Below are positions 18,901 through 26,373 of a stretch of 50,964 nt of DNA, piece by piece. Position numbers and translations under genes: made by a program. Position 1 is the stretch's first letter. Each line of letters opens with the position of its first letter. The notes beneath the pieces were generated by a model. That model saw only the letters and a program-made list of their open reading frames with translations. It was not told where the DNA came from and did not search any database. The DNA is from Falsochrobactrum shanghaiense (GTDB taxonomy: Bacteria; Pseudomonadota; Alphaproteobacteria; Rhizobiales; Rhizobiaceae), in NCBI RefSeq assembly GCF_003149535.1, contig NZ_QGDB01000010.1, positions 1-50,964 on the forward strand, read 5' to 3'.

Positions 18901-19367
18901 GCGCTGGCGGAAAACAGCATCTCGCCCAGATCGCCACGATTGGCGAGAATGCTGTCACCGCCTTTTTCCAGCGTGTCATCGTCCAGTGAAAACATCGCGG
19001 AATAGCCGTCACGCGACAGCCCGCCGAGCGCGGATTGCAACACCGCCTCGGCGACCGGGGCATCGTGGCGATCCAGCAGGCTGGCATTGTTGCGCTTCAG
19101 GCGCTTCAGCTCCAGCATGGCGCCGGAATGGGACAGATGTGCGCCGATCTGCATCGTCGGGCCGGAATGCAGGAAATCATAGCGGCTGCGCACCGGGATA
19201 CCGAACAGAAGGTCCAGCCAGGCTGAAAACAGGGTCGATTTCCCGGCCTCATTCGGACCATAGATGATGTGCAGATCAGGACCGAAGGGCACGGGTCGCG
19301 CAAAGGAGAGGCTGCGATCCGTAAAGCGGCCATAGCGGGTCAGGTCCAGTCGTTCTAGCCGCATCAT
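15972..19367 (-). CDS. SbcC/YhaN-like SMC-type ATPase
   Basis: An 1,131-residue ABC/SMC-like ATPase. The N-terminal half site has Walker A GPNEAGKST (37-45). A very long helical, Arg/Glu/Ala-rich middle (residues about 180-950) is a probable coiled coil. The C-terminal half site has the signature LSKGTRFQLYLALRIAG (from 1047), Walker B VPFIADDIMETFDD (Asp1079-Asp1080) and an H-loop LTHHRHL. YhaN and SbcC proteins pair with an Mre11-type nuclease to process DNA ends and hairpins; that partner is encoded immediately upstream with a four-base overlap. No zinc-hook CxxC was noticed, which favours YhaN over canonical SbcC/Rad50. The DNA is markedly GC-rich, suggesting transfer. Confidence 0.87.
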   Translation of the reverse strand: MMRLERLDLTRYGRFTDRSLSFARPVPFGPDLHIIYGPNEAGKSTLFSAWLDLLFGIPVRSRYDFLHSGPTMQIGAHLSHSGAMLELKRLKRNNASLLDRHDAPVAEAVLQSALGGLSRDGYSAMFSLDDDTLEKGGDSILANRGDLGEMLFSASAGLSGLAPRLEAIRADLDDFHRSGKRSGWLYDAKKQLRDLDGRRRELEVSASALQKLTREATAAEQEWREARTAEEVAQTQLDRLQDLAGAVPLVARLAGLKARLAPFQHLPDADAALQNQFDQIERDRTTLTSRIGDRALRCQGLREQLTALTRDPTVLAQAGVIEAAEALRPEHDTAIKDLPRRQQEADEVKARMSVLLAELDQRHAQPADIIIPGPHLSRMRALVAARSGLLAAAAATSAESRKAAALLARERDRLGDPGPAEDEAALAALLTRLRGKDPSEARARALRDRDAARGRLDAALAALAPWIGDGDGLAALAVPPGWQIEEWEAALEAARQQEVDARRATADLQDELQRLQSDTDAHAQAQAATGITIADAAAARSQRETLWAAHLNDLSATTARRFEQALREDDRISSLLAEAMAEARREALQRVAHDTVSARLGDAEAGLEAAAKARQIIEAAVQAACASLGLRNAALADLKRWLDLRLLALTERNALREAETAILRCDDELNAARRALNATLDQPPAIDLSEFEILLAQATVRLEAAERRREARRHLTELTSDLREREQAENDARDALAAWRQDWNEASRDSILAGYPDDDPALGAVLDWLDQLGKEEQTAAGLLDRIAKMEANRDRFAAARAAVLMALNLEETSPWGDILARLRRAQDNARDHETINRQIEAEEQQDTEDRRLLDAREAAAAAFGATLQWHPDDGELAAHVARCREATELRHDIAAMEEDLRDRPTPREDEDADTIRQQIARLKADQQLLRNETEARHSAYLEAKRRIEAVGGDDALAHIAAERANLLLETRERAQAHLASRFGLLAFETGLRRYRDKHRSAMLARASNAFSQLSRGAYSGLAAQPDGAQEVLVALPAEGGAKLAVDLSKGTRFQLYLALRIAGYHELAQSRPTVPFIADDIMETFDDDRSHAAMVLLEEMSRVGQVIYLTHHRHLCDIARTACPGANIIEL

Positions 19368-20626
19368 ACGGCCTTGTCAGAGGTCAGGCCAGCTAGAATG
19401 ATCGGCGCGCCATCGGCAAGAAGTTCCCGGCAACGTAGCGCCAGATCCGTCTCGTCTTGACCCAGAATATCGCGCAGGTCGGGGGGTAGATCGCGCAGCA
19501 GGTCATGGGCCGCCTGCGTCATCGCGACCGCCAGTCCAGGATCGCCGGGCAGATCCTCCAGCACGGTGCGGACCAGTTCGGCGGGCAGATGGGCGCCGGC
19601 GAAGGATCCGGTATCCTCCTCGCTGGCGATTCCCAACTCCAGCTTGTCGATCCAGATACCGGCATCGGCAGCAAAGGCACGGGCCTCTTCGGTTAAGCGA
19701 TCCAGATCGCGTGCGATGCGCCACGCCAGCGGCGTGACTCCGCGTAGCACCGGGCGGATCACCAGATGCTCTTCCCTGCGAGGGGCCTGCCCGGCCTGCC
19801 GGATATAGCGTTCCAGCATTGTCAGAAGCTCGGCCCACTCGCTTACGCCATCACAATCCATCTCGATCTGATCGAAGCGCAGGCAGGCGACAGTACACTG
19901 TTCCAAAGTGACCGCGTTGTCATCGGTCACATGAACCAGCGTGACCGAACTCGCCCCTGCCTCGCCGATATCGCGGCCTTGCGGGGTGCCCGGCATGACG
20001 ATCGCTGCTTGTCCGATATGTTCCGTGCGGCGATGGATATGGCCAAGCGCCCAATAGTCATAACCGTGAGCGTCCAGATCGCTGAGACTGCAGGGCGCGT
20101 AATTATCATGTCCCGGGCTGCCATTCAGGCTGGTATGCATCATGCCGATGTTGAAGGCCCCGGGCTTTGGCGCCGGATAACGCGGCAGCAGGCTTTCAGG
20201 GGCGTGAGGTTCACGGAAGCTCAGCCCATGAATGGCGATCCGATGTCCCTCAACATCAAGCTCGGCGGTGGAGGCCCTGCCACCGAACAGGATGGTGTTT
20301 TCGGGTAGATCCAGTTCTCCGGTCTGGCGAGCAAGGGCGTCATGGTTGCCGCGAATAATGAAACAGCGGATGCCGGCTGCGTGCAGGCGCAACAATTCCT
20401 GCTTCAGAAACCGGGGCGTCTTGGTGGAACTGTGCTCTCCGTCCCACAGATCGCCTGCGATCACCAAAAAGATGACGGATTCGTCGATGCACATATCCAC
20501 GATCCGGGAAAGGGCGGTGCGCGAGGCTACACCGACGGCCTGCGCCAGATCCGGATCGCGCAGGGCGATCGCCTTTAACGGTGCATCGAGGTGCAGATCA
20601 GCGGTGTGGATAAAGCGAAAACTCAA
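19364..20626 (-). CDS. SbcD/YhaO-like (Mre11-type) DNA exonuclease
   Basis: A 420-residue calcineurin-like metallophosphoesterase with the five metal motifs in order: HTADLHLD (Asp10, His12), IAGDLWDGEHSS (Asp59), IRGNHDA (Asn94-His95-Asp96), GMMHTS and LGHIHRR. This is the SbcD/YhaO family, manganese-dependent nucleases acting with an SbcC/YhaN ATPase. The start is TTG at 20626: the same frame has a stop four codons upstream and the next ATG lies inside the conserved core. First gene of the operon; the end overlaps the ATPase start by four bases. Chromosomal counterparts do DNA repair, but here it travels with a defence-type helicase-nuclease. Confidence 0.88.
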   Translation of the reverse strand: MSFRFIHTADLHLDAPLKAIALRDPDLAQAVGVASRTALSRIVDMCIDESVIFLVIAGDLWDGEHSSTKTPRFLKQELLRLHAAGIRCFIIRGNHDALARQTGELDLPENTILFGGRASTAELDVEGHRIAIHGLSFREPHAPESLLPRYPAPKPGAFNIGMMHTSLNGSPGHDNYAPCSLSDLDAHGYDYWALGHIHRRTEHIGQAAIVMPGTPQGRDIGEAGASSVTLVHVTDDNAVTLEQCTVACLRFDQIEMDCDGVSEWAELLTMLERYIRQAGQAPRREEHLVIRPVLRGVTPLAWRIARDLDRLTEEARAFAADAGIWIDKLELGIASEEDTGSFAGAHLPAELVRTVLEDLPGDPGLAVAMTQAAHDLLRDLPPDLRDILGQDETDLALRCRELLADGAPIILAGLTSDKAV

Positions 20627-20857
20627 GGAAACTGCCTATGAAATGTTTATCAGCCAAGTTATGGGACACGCTGAATGGTCTGGCAAGTCTACTTTGGGTT
20701 GAATTCAAGGGAATAACGATTCAAACGAGGCTGTCGGCATTGTCGACCAAAGAGGCAACAGGCTTCTACGACAGGCCCCAGTGTTACCAATGGTTGGGCG
20801 CAGGTCTGCCTGACGATTGGTTTTCGTGGCGTGGAAAGACCGTAAGGTGTTCGGAAC
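20627..20857. other. Upstream region of the three-gene operon; no gene seen
   Basis: This 231-bp stretch between the nuclease start and the IS6 remnant carries no convincing gene; an 87-codon plus-strand ORF lacks a ribosome site and recognisable motifs. It should hold the operon promoter on the minus strand. A possible -35/-10 pair (TTGCCA, then CATAACT) is weak. Confidence 0.4.
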
Positions 20858-21470
20858 GGATCTGTAGCAAACATTTCGTCATGGACGGCGGAGCAACTTG
20901 AGCGCTTCAATCGGAGAAAACGCGAGGCCACGCGGAAATGGAACCTCGACGAGACTTATGTAAAGGTCAAAGGCGCGTGGTTTTATCTGTATCGCGCCAT
21001 CGACAACTATGGCGATACGGTCGAGTTCCTGTTCAGCAAAGAGCGAGACTTGAACGCTGCCAAACGCTTTCTGCGCAAGGCTTTGGCTAAACATGGCAGG
21101 CCGGAGCGGATCACGATTGACGGCAGCCATACCAATCGTATGGCCATCACGCAGTGTGATGCAGAGAACTGGTTGCGACGGGGTGGAAAGGCCATCACCA
21201 TCCGCACCAGCAAATATATGAACAATGCCCATCGAGCAGGATCATCGCCGTGTCAAACGGCGCATTCGATCCATGCTCGGCTTCAAGTCCGAGGCTGCTG
21301 CCAGCATCACGCTTGCCGGCATCGAACTCGTTCACATGATGCGCAAACACCAAGGCATCTTCGCCTCAACGAAAGCGCCTTCGCTTAAACAACAATTCAC
21401 AGCGCTCGAAGAATAATTGTGTCCAAGGTTAAGGTGTGTTCTGCGCTGAAGAAATTTTTGCAACAGATCC
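20858..21470 (+). mobile_element. IS6-family insertion sequence, truncated internally (right copy)
   Basis: Both terminal repeats are visible: GGATCTGTAGCAAACATTTC at 20858-20877 and its inverted partner at 21451-21470, differing at two positions and resembling IS26/IS6100 ends (GG-n-n-CTGTTGCAAA). The 613-bp interior is shorter than the usual ~800 bp. The transposase begins abruptly at EQLERFNRRKREATRKWNL (20891), lacking about 90 N-terminal residues, keeps the first catalytic Asp (WNLDET), and shifts frame near 21224 before MPIEQDHRRVKRRIRSMLGF. The flanking 8-bp sequences do not match, so no target duplication remains. Confidence 0.85.
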
Positions 21471-21471
21471 G

Positions 21472-21815
21472 TTATCATTGATGTCCGTCTGCAATGGCAT
21501 CTCGCCAAAGTGCTCTGTGATTGGGCGCACGCCGCAGCCACACCGTCTCTCCAAGATAAGTTGAACGCAGGTCATTCCTGTCGCGCGAGAAAGCATTCTT
21601 CGACAACCGGACTCCCGGACGTTTCTTTTAATGTATTCATGTTTGCTAACGCAGCCTCCCGCTGGCGGAAAAGTTGTCGCAAAGGACCAATGCATCGTGC
21701 TGATATATAGAACAAATAAATCATATTGTCCGACATCAGCGCCTTTGAGACAAAACTGGTTTAATTAAGAAGAGAGGATTTTCGGCTCATCATAGCTTTA
21801 TCAAAGGACGCAAAG
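21472..21815. other. Intergenic DNA, no recognised feature
   Basis: Between the IS6 remnant and the IS3 fragment I see short open frames on both strands, none with a ribosome site or recognisable motif. Composition and setting suggest truncated debris between mobile elements. Confidence 0.35.
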
Positions 21816-22024
21816 ATGAGACAGAAACCGGTTCCCCAAACGTCTTCTGCGGAGAAGACGATCAAAGATATCCGTCGTGCCACGCGTAAACATTATTCAG
21901 CCGAGGATAAAATCCGTATTGTTTTGGAAGGTCTGCGCGGGGAAGACAGCATTGCTGCGATCTGCCGCCGTGAGGGGATCGCCGAGAGCCTTTATTATAG
22001 CTGGTCGAAAGAATTCCTTGAGGC
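21816..22024 (+). pseudogene. IS3-family transposase OrfA, truncated
   Basis: About 70 codons encode the helix-turn-helix OrfA of an IS3-family element: HYSAEDKIRIVLEGLRGEDS, then AAICRREGIAESLYYSWSKE. The reading stops matching at about 22024, where an IS110 fragment in the opposite orientation begins. No OrfB is present, so it cannot transpose. Confidence 0.7.
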
Positions 22025-22030
22025 ACATAA

Positions 22031-22200
22031 AACGCAGAAACTGACCGCGCGACAATTTCCTGCGGAACCGCACTTCGCCCGTCAGCGACGCGCCGTGAAG
22101 CTGGAAAACATTTTTTGCCAGATCAACCCCGATCACACTCTGGCACATTGCGATGCCGTCTGGGGAGGGCGGCAACCACCCCATCTTATTCCACGCCGAA
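22031..22200 (-). pseudogene. IS110-family transposase, N-terminal fragment
   Basis: On the minus strand from the ATG at 22148, VIGVDLAKNVFQLHGASLTG and then VRFRRKLSRGQFLRF give the DEDD-transposase N-terminus (Asp of GVDLAKN) of an IS110-type element. About 50 upstream bases resemble the usual leader of such elements. It runs into the IS3 fragment at about 22025 and the amidohydrolase fragment on the other side. Confidence 0.68.
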
Positions 22201-22204
22201 TGAC

Positions 22205-22433
22205 AGTTGAAACCGCGTCCCAGTACCCATTCTCCTTTAGGAGTTTGCGCAGCGCGCTCGCGCAAAGCCTGCAATAAGTCCTTTAGCGTGGGAACGACAG
22301 ATGGGCGCAGGTCTACATAGGCCATCCATACTCCGAGCGGCAGCAGATGCATATGCGCATCATACAGTCCGGGCATGGCAAAGCGACCGCCGAGGTCAAT
22401 GCGTTTTGTTTCCAGACCTAATACCGCTCCCAA
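22205..22433 (-). pseudogene. Amidohydrolase (YtcJ-like) fragment
   Basis: The minus strand encodes a piece of a metal-dependent amidohydrolase: IDLGGRFAMPGLYDAHMHL, with the HxH metal site in DAHMH, then LKDLLQALRERAAQTPKGEW and VLGRGF. It is cut on both sides and reads directly into an IS110 leader, giving an artificial chimeric ORF. Only about 75 of roughly 550 residues remain. Confidence 0.7.
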
Positions 22434-22633
22434 TATCCAGGAGCGGGGTCATGCCCCATCGCCGCGACCTCTCGTACCCAATAACGACTGGTTGGGCAGG
22501 CTTCCATGCCAATCAAGCAAGGGGCAGCCCTATATCAATCCCCATTGACGAAATGTTTGCACCCCTGGAAACAATGAGCTTTCGCTCTTTCCAGAGTGGC
22601 CTATGTATGCGCTTACACTTGATGTGTGAAAAA

Positions 22634-22654
22634 ATATGCATATATTGTGCATAT
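22634..22654. promoter_or_regulatory. Palindromic operator upstream of the Xre/RES pair
   Basis: ATATGCA, 7 nt, TGCATAT is a perfect 7-bp inverted repeat ending 19 bp before the antitoxin ATG and overlapping a -10-like TATATT. Autorepression by the antitoxin is the expected function. It also argues against the upstream ATG at 22626 as the start, since that would place the operator inside the gene. Confidence 0.55.
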
Positions 22655-22673
22655 TGTTGAGCGGAGATTAGAT

Positions 22674-23063
22674 ATGGCACAGGCGCAGACAGAACGTGCA
22701 TATGCTGTGGTTTCAGGCTTTGTTGACAGCCTTCAGGAGCCGCGGACACCCTATATCTCGCCATCGCGGCTATCAAAAGCGCTTGGGGTCAAGGTTGCAA
22801 ACCTTGCAGAATTGACTGGTGTTCATCGTAATACGCTACGCAATCCATCTTCCGAGCGTTTGCAAGGCAGAATGCGGGAAATGGTGAAGGTAATCTCCGC
22901 AGCGGCTGAACTGACTGGCGATCTCCAGAAAGCGATCTACTGGTATCGGAACGAGCCTATTGCTGACTATGGCCATCGCACGGCCGCAGAGCTTGTTGCA
23001 GATGGTGAGATAGAAGCCGTTCTGGCCTATGTCAGGGACTTGGAGAACGGAGCGCGGGGATGA
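22674..23063 (+). CDS. Xre/MbcA/ParS-type antitoxin of a RES toxin pair
   Basis: A 129-residue protein with an Xre-like helix-turn-helix N-terminal part (SRLSKALGVKVANLAELTGV, HRNTLRN) and the MbcA/ParS/Xre toxin-binding C-terminal domain (WYRNEPIADYGHRTAAELVA). The latter contacts RES-domain toxins. The ATG at 22674 follows a GGAGATTAGAT ribosome site; an upstream ATG at 22626 would lie across the operator. The stop overlaps the toxin start by four bases (ATGA), the standard antitoxin-first order. Confidence 0.87.
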   Translation: MAQAQTERAYAVVSGFVDSLQEPRTPYISPSRLSKALGVKVANLAELTGVHRNTLRNPSSERLQGRMREMVKVISAAAELTGDLQKAIYWYRNEPIADYGHRTAAELVADGEIEAVLAYVRDLENGARG

Positions 23064-23587
23064 AACTCGTCCGTATCGGACCGAAGAACGTTTTTCATCG
23101 CTATCTTACACCGAAATGGGCATTCCTTCCAATCAGTGGAGCTGGCGCTGCAGCAGATGGGGGACGTTTTAATCGTCCCGGTGTGGAGGCCCTGTATCTG
23201 TCAGTGTCGGCACAGACGGCACTCGAGGAATATCGACAAGGCGCGAGCATTACGCCGCCTGCTACACTTGCTGCCTACACGATTACCCTTGGAGAAGTAG
23301 CCGACCTTTCGAAAGGATACGATCCTGTTCATTGGGATGAGGCATGGGCACAATGGGATTGTCCGTGGCGGAAAATCGCTCGCATCGATAAGAAGACGCC
23401 GCCATCCTGGAAACTTGCTGACGAAATCATCTCGGCCGGGTTGCGGGGTCTGCTCTTTCCATCCCTTCGGCATGCGGGAGGAACCAATCTCGTGATTTTT
23501 TCAGCTAATCTTGTGGCTGGAGATGAAGTTGCCGTTCACGACCCGGACAATCGCTTGCCGCACGATCAATCATCCTGGCCACATTAA
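23060..23587 (+). CDS. RES-domain toxin (NAD+-consuming)
   Basis: A 175-residue RES domain. Family landmarks are visible: an N-terminal Arg region (GPKNVFHRYLTPKWAF), GGRFNRPGVEALYLS around residues 34-48, the Glu-containing QTALEEYRQ near 52-60, and a C-terminal GTNLVIFSANL with the conserved Ser. RES toxins degrade NAD+ and are inhibited by Xre/MbcA-type antitoxins. The gene overlaps its antitoxin by four bases and has normal length, so the pair is probably active and may stabilise the replicon or act in phage defence. Confidence 0.87.
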   Translation: MKLVRIGPKNVFHRYLTPKWAFLPISGAGAAADGGRFNRPGVEALYLSVSAQTALEEYRQGASITPPATLAAYTITLGEVADLSKGYDPVHWDEAWAQWDCPWRKIARIDKKTPPSWKLADEIISAGLRGLLFPSLRHAGGTNLVIFSANLVAGDEVAVHDPDNRLPHDQSSWPH

Positions 23588-23904
23588 CTTCGACCACTTC
23601 AGTTAGATTTTTTCAACAGCGAGGCTTTCACATCAATCCTGAACTGGTGTTTTGCCGATACCTCTTCGGTCCCAGGTGCGGAAACCTTGGGGGAACACGT
23701 CTTTGAGTGTAGACATAACAAACAAGTCTGGGACCATTTGTACTCCCGAACCTCCGCTGACGTGAGGCGTGGGACATCTTCGTTACCGCCAATGATTCAA
23801 TGCGGTCATTATTCAAATTGCCACGTTCTGCATTTGGTGTGGAACAACGCAGAAGCCTAATGCGGACCTCTTTTCTCTAATGTAACGGATATGTCCGTGA
23901 GCGC
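23588..23904. other. Intergenic DNA, no recognised feature
   Basis: This 317-bp gap between the RES toxin and the methyltransferase contains only short frames without motifs. I see no repeat, terminator hairpin or RNA gene in it. Confidence 0.35.
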
Positions 23905-25116
23905 GTGTGGCATGGGGAATTCGGTTTGCGGGCGGTTGAGTTATTTTGCGGGGCAGGGGGCATGTCCCTCGGATTGAAACGTGCAGGTATCGAAGTGGTC
24001 GGGGCATATGATGCCTGGGATCCGGCGGTAGAGACCTACCGTCATAATGTCGGGCGACAAGTTCACAAACATGATTTGAAAGATATTTTCGCTGTTGCGC
24101 CTGCGATAGCCCGAATGGCCCCGGATCTGATCGCTGGCGGACCGCCATGCCAGGATTACTCGGTTGCGGGCAAGCGGGTGGAAGGAGAAAACGCGTCACT
24201 GACGCGGGCTTTTGCAATGCTCGTCTGCCTCGCCAGACCACAATGGTTTGCGATGGAAAACGTTCCACAGGTAGCCCGCTCTGAAGCGTGGGCGGATGGG
24301 CGCAAAATGCTGGTGCGGGCTGGATACGGATTGAACGAGTGCAGGCTGGACGCTTCATGGTATGGTGTTCCACAACGCCGCAAACGTCTGTTCGTCATCG
24401 GACGTCTGGGAGAGCGCCATGGTTTCCTCGATTCAAGCATTGTTAAGGCGCGGTCGGAACGCCAGACGGTCATCAGCGACGTCCTGAATATTCCGGAAGG
24501 CTGGGTCTATGCGCGGCCTTTCCGTGCCGGGCGCGGGGTTCGTGGTATCGACGAACCGTTTCCAACCGTGACGCGCACAGCCTGGGAACGGTTGACGGAT
24601 CGTTATCTGAACAATCCCCATCCTGCAGATCCGGTACCAGCTTCACAGGCAGCAATGCTGACGACCCGACAGTTGGCGATGCTGCAGGGATTTCCGGATG
24701 GCTGGCAATGGAAGGACGCAACGCGACAGGACATTCATCAAATGATTGCTAACGCCGTTCCCTCTCCACTGGCCGAAGCGATCGGTCGTGTCATCCTCGC
24801 GCGCGAGAACGGTCGAACTATTCCCGAAGTCGAAGGCCGTTTTGTGAACTGGCTGATGGAAACGGGACGCTCGCCCCAATCGGCACGCAATGTCAAGTCG
24901 CAGGTCAACCGGGCGCGCCGTCTTTTAGGAGGACGAACATACTCCGATACAGGACTGGAATTGGCCCGGCTGGAACTGAATGCCGAATTCGAAACACTGA
25001 CGGTTCGGACGAGATCGGATCTGCGTGCCGCTCTTCGTCTTTATGCAGAGTATCTCGATCGCAAAGGCAAAGCTGCCCATTCCCGCATTGCGAAGACTTC
25101 AAGAATGGCTGCTTGA
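23905..25116 (+). CDS. DNA (cytosine-5) methyltransferase with C-terminal extension
   Basis: A 403-residue C5-methyltransferase with motifs in order: I ELFCGAGGMSLG (12-23), IV GGPPCQDYS with catalytic Cys82, VI MENV (117-120), VIII QRRKRLF (157-163), a target-recognition stretch (about 180-260) and X MIANAVPSPLAEAIGRV near 285. It transfers methyl from SAM to cytosine C5. About 85 extra residues follow motif X (NWLMETGRSPQSARNVKSQV onwards), helical and of unknown role. The frame opens with GTG at 23905; TTG at 23926, preceded by GGGGA, would start at RAVELFCG and fits the family better. No restriction enzyme is adjacent. Downstream is a convergent WGR gene. Confidence 0.88.
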   Translation: MWHGEFGLRAVELFCGAGGMSLGLKRAGIEVVGAYDAWDPAVETYRHNVGRQVHKHDLKDIFAVAPAIARMAPDLIAGGPPCQDYSVAGKRVEGENASLTRAFAMLVCLARPQWFAMENVPQVARSEAWADGRKMLVRAGYGLNECRLDASWYGVPQRRKRLFVIGRLGERHGFLDSSIVKARSERQTVISDVLNIPEGWVYARPFRAGRGVRGIDEPFPTVTRTAWERLTDRYLNNPHPADPVPASQAAMLTTRQLAMLQGFPDGWQWKDATRQDIHQMIANAVPSPLAEAIGRVILARENGRTIPEVEGRFVNWLMETGRSPQSARNVKSQVNRARRLLGGRTYSDTGLELARLELNAEFETLTVRTRSDLRAALRLYAEYLDRKGKAAHSRIAKTSRMAA

Positions 25117-25180
25117 GGATACGGATTCATAGAGCGCCTGTACAGGAGGCTGGAGCATCCGGTTGTCCTTTGCAAAGAAG

Positions 25181-25465
25181 TCAGGCAACTTCCTCATAAC
25201 CACGTTTGCGACGAACTGCGACAAGTCTGCGAAGAAGTGCGTTGGCGGATGCTTCGTCCAGAACTGTTTGCTGTAGGGATTGTCCAAGTGTCCCGATCCG
25301 CCCCCAGGAGCGCATGACGCACCATTCTCCAAATAAATTTGGTTGAATTGATAAGGTGTAGAAGCGCCGCATATTGTTGCGTGGATCAATTTTACGAAAA
25401 TGTATCGGAAGCGAATGCTGGTTCGACATGGGCTCAGAATCTGACATCGAGGCGAGAGCGTCCAA
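25181..25465 (-). CDS. WGR-domain protein
   Basis: A 94-residue protein that is essentially one WGR domain: RFYTLSIQPNLFGEWCVMRS, then the signature WGRIGT, and RRLVAVRRKRGYEEV. WGR domains occur in PARP-type proteins and as small free-standing proteins in Rhizobiales, where nucleic-acid binding is suspected but function is unproven. The start is uncertain: ATGs at 25465, 25447 and 25429 are in frame, and the last (MSNQHSLP) fits the domain boundary. It converges on the methyltransferase gene. An 11-bp inverted repeat at 25474-25501 lies just upstream. Confidence 0.75.
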   Translation of the reverse strand: MDALASMSDSEPMSNQHSLPIHFRKIDPRNNMRRFYTLSIQPNLFGEWCVMRSWGRIGTLGQSLQQTVLDEASANALLRRLVAVRRKRGYEEVA

Positions 25466-25473
25466 CGCATTTT

Positions 25474-25501
25474 ATGAATCGATCCGGGCTGATCGATTCA
25501 T
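25474..25501. repeat. Perfect 11-bp inverted repeat upstream of the WGR gene
   Basis: ATGAATCGATC, six bases, GATCGATTCAT pair perfectly. It sits directly before the first possible start of the minus-strand WGR gene and contains two ATCGAT motifs. It could be an operator or a structured leader. Confidence 0.6.
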
Positions 25502-26373
25502 GCCGCTGATGCAATCGTAGCGAGGCTATGGCGATATAAAAATCCGGCGCAATTTTACACGCTAGGACGGCAGGCCTCCTAGAAAGGCTAGGTCTGTGCC
25601 GAAACGCTGTTTGCCAGGCTTTCGTTACCCGTCTGGCTACGTAGTTGGGCATTTCAGGCCGAGATGCCTTGGGATACGCTGATATGATTTGCCGGTGTGG
25701 CAACTCGATTTGACGCTACCGTGTTTCAGCGTGCGGACAATGCGTTTTAACTCTGGATAGTTTGCAATCTTGCGATTCCAGCTTTTGGATTAACGTTGCG
25801 GGTATCCGGAAAACCATTGCGAAACCGGATATATCCGATTCATCGATAAACTGCGTTTGAGAGCCGGGAACCGATGCAGGACGGTCCCACCGTGTTCGAG
25901 GGAGCGTCAGGAGCGTAGAGCAAAATAATCTGGTCAACAGGCGTTTTCCCGGGCAGGCGTTCCAGATCGAAACGCCGTTTGACGCCATATTCATTCCTGT
26001 AGCGGAAAATAAAGCTTCTAAAATGTATATGTAGTGCGGACATGTCGTCATGAGTTGCGGGTAAAGCATAGCAAAGTGTCGGTGCGGCGTTTCAATTTGC
26101 CAGCAACGCAAATCAAACCGGGACAATTTGCACTAACCCGTTTCAAAACCTCAGAGAAGCGTTGCGCGTTTCCGCACAAACGTTGCCAGATTCGAGATTT
26201 CCGTTTCAGCTACAAACGGCGTTTGCCAGCTAGGCCAAGCGCGGAGACAGGCGTTTTGTGCCAATTGGTTTGCGGCACACCATGGCTGCGAACAGAGCCG
26301 ATAAACTGGAACATCCGTGACGACAGACCGGTAGAAGACGGAATGGTTGCGTGAATAATAGGAGTGATAGGGG
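25502..26373. other. Non-coding stretch with recurring AAACGNNGTTTG palindromes
   Basis: I see no gene in this interval. It contains AAACGCTGTTTG at 25602-25613, AAACTGCGTTTG (one mismatch) at 25848-25859, AAACGCCGTTTG at 25970-25981 and AAACGGCGTTTG at 26214-26225. Four related copies follow in the gap after the next gene and beyond. The segment 26126-26230 is also related to 27855-27960. Confidence 0.55.
26178..26230. repeat. Diverged 53-bp repeat, copy A
   Basis: Aligns without gaps to 27908-27960 at 38 of 53 positions by eye (about 72 percent), with shared blocks AACGTTGC, CGAGATTTC and CAAACG..GTTTGC. It ends in the AAACGGCGTTTG palindrome. Similarity appears to extend about 50 bp upstream at a lower level. 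Confidence 0.55.

Noticed and set aside
20638..20901. 87-codon plus-strand ORF between the nuclease gene and IS6
   Set aside because: No ribosome site, no motif, and it runs into the IS6 terminal repeat.
9214..21470. IS6-bounded composite transposon
   Set aside because: The two copies differ clearly in sequence, are oppositely oriented, both dead, and no target duplication is seen.
22626..22673. Upstream ATG for the Xre-type antitoxin
   Set aside because: It lacks a ribosome site and would put the palindromic operator inside the coding region.
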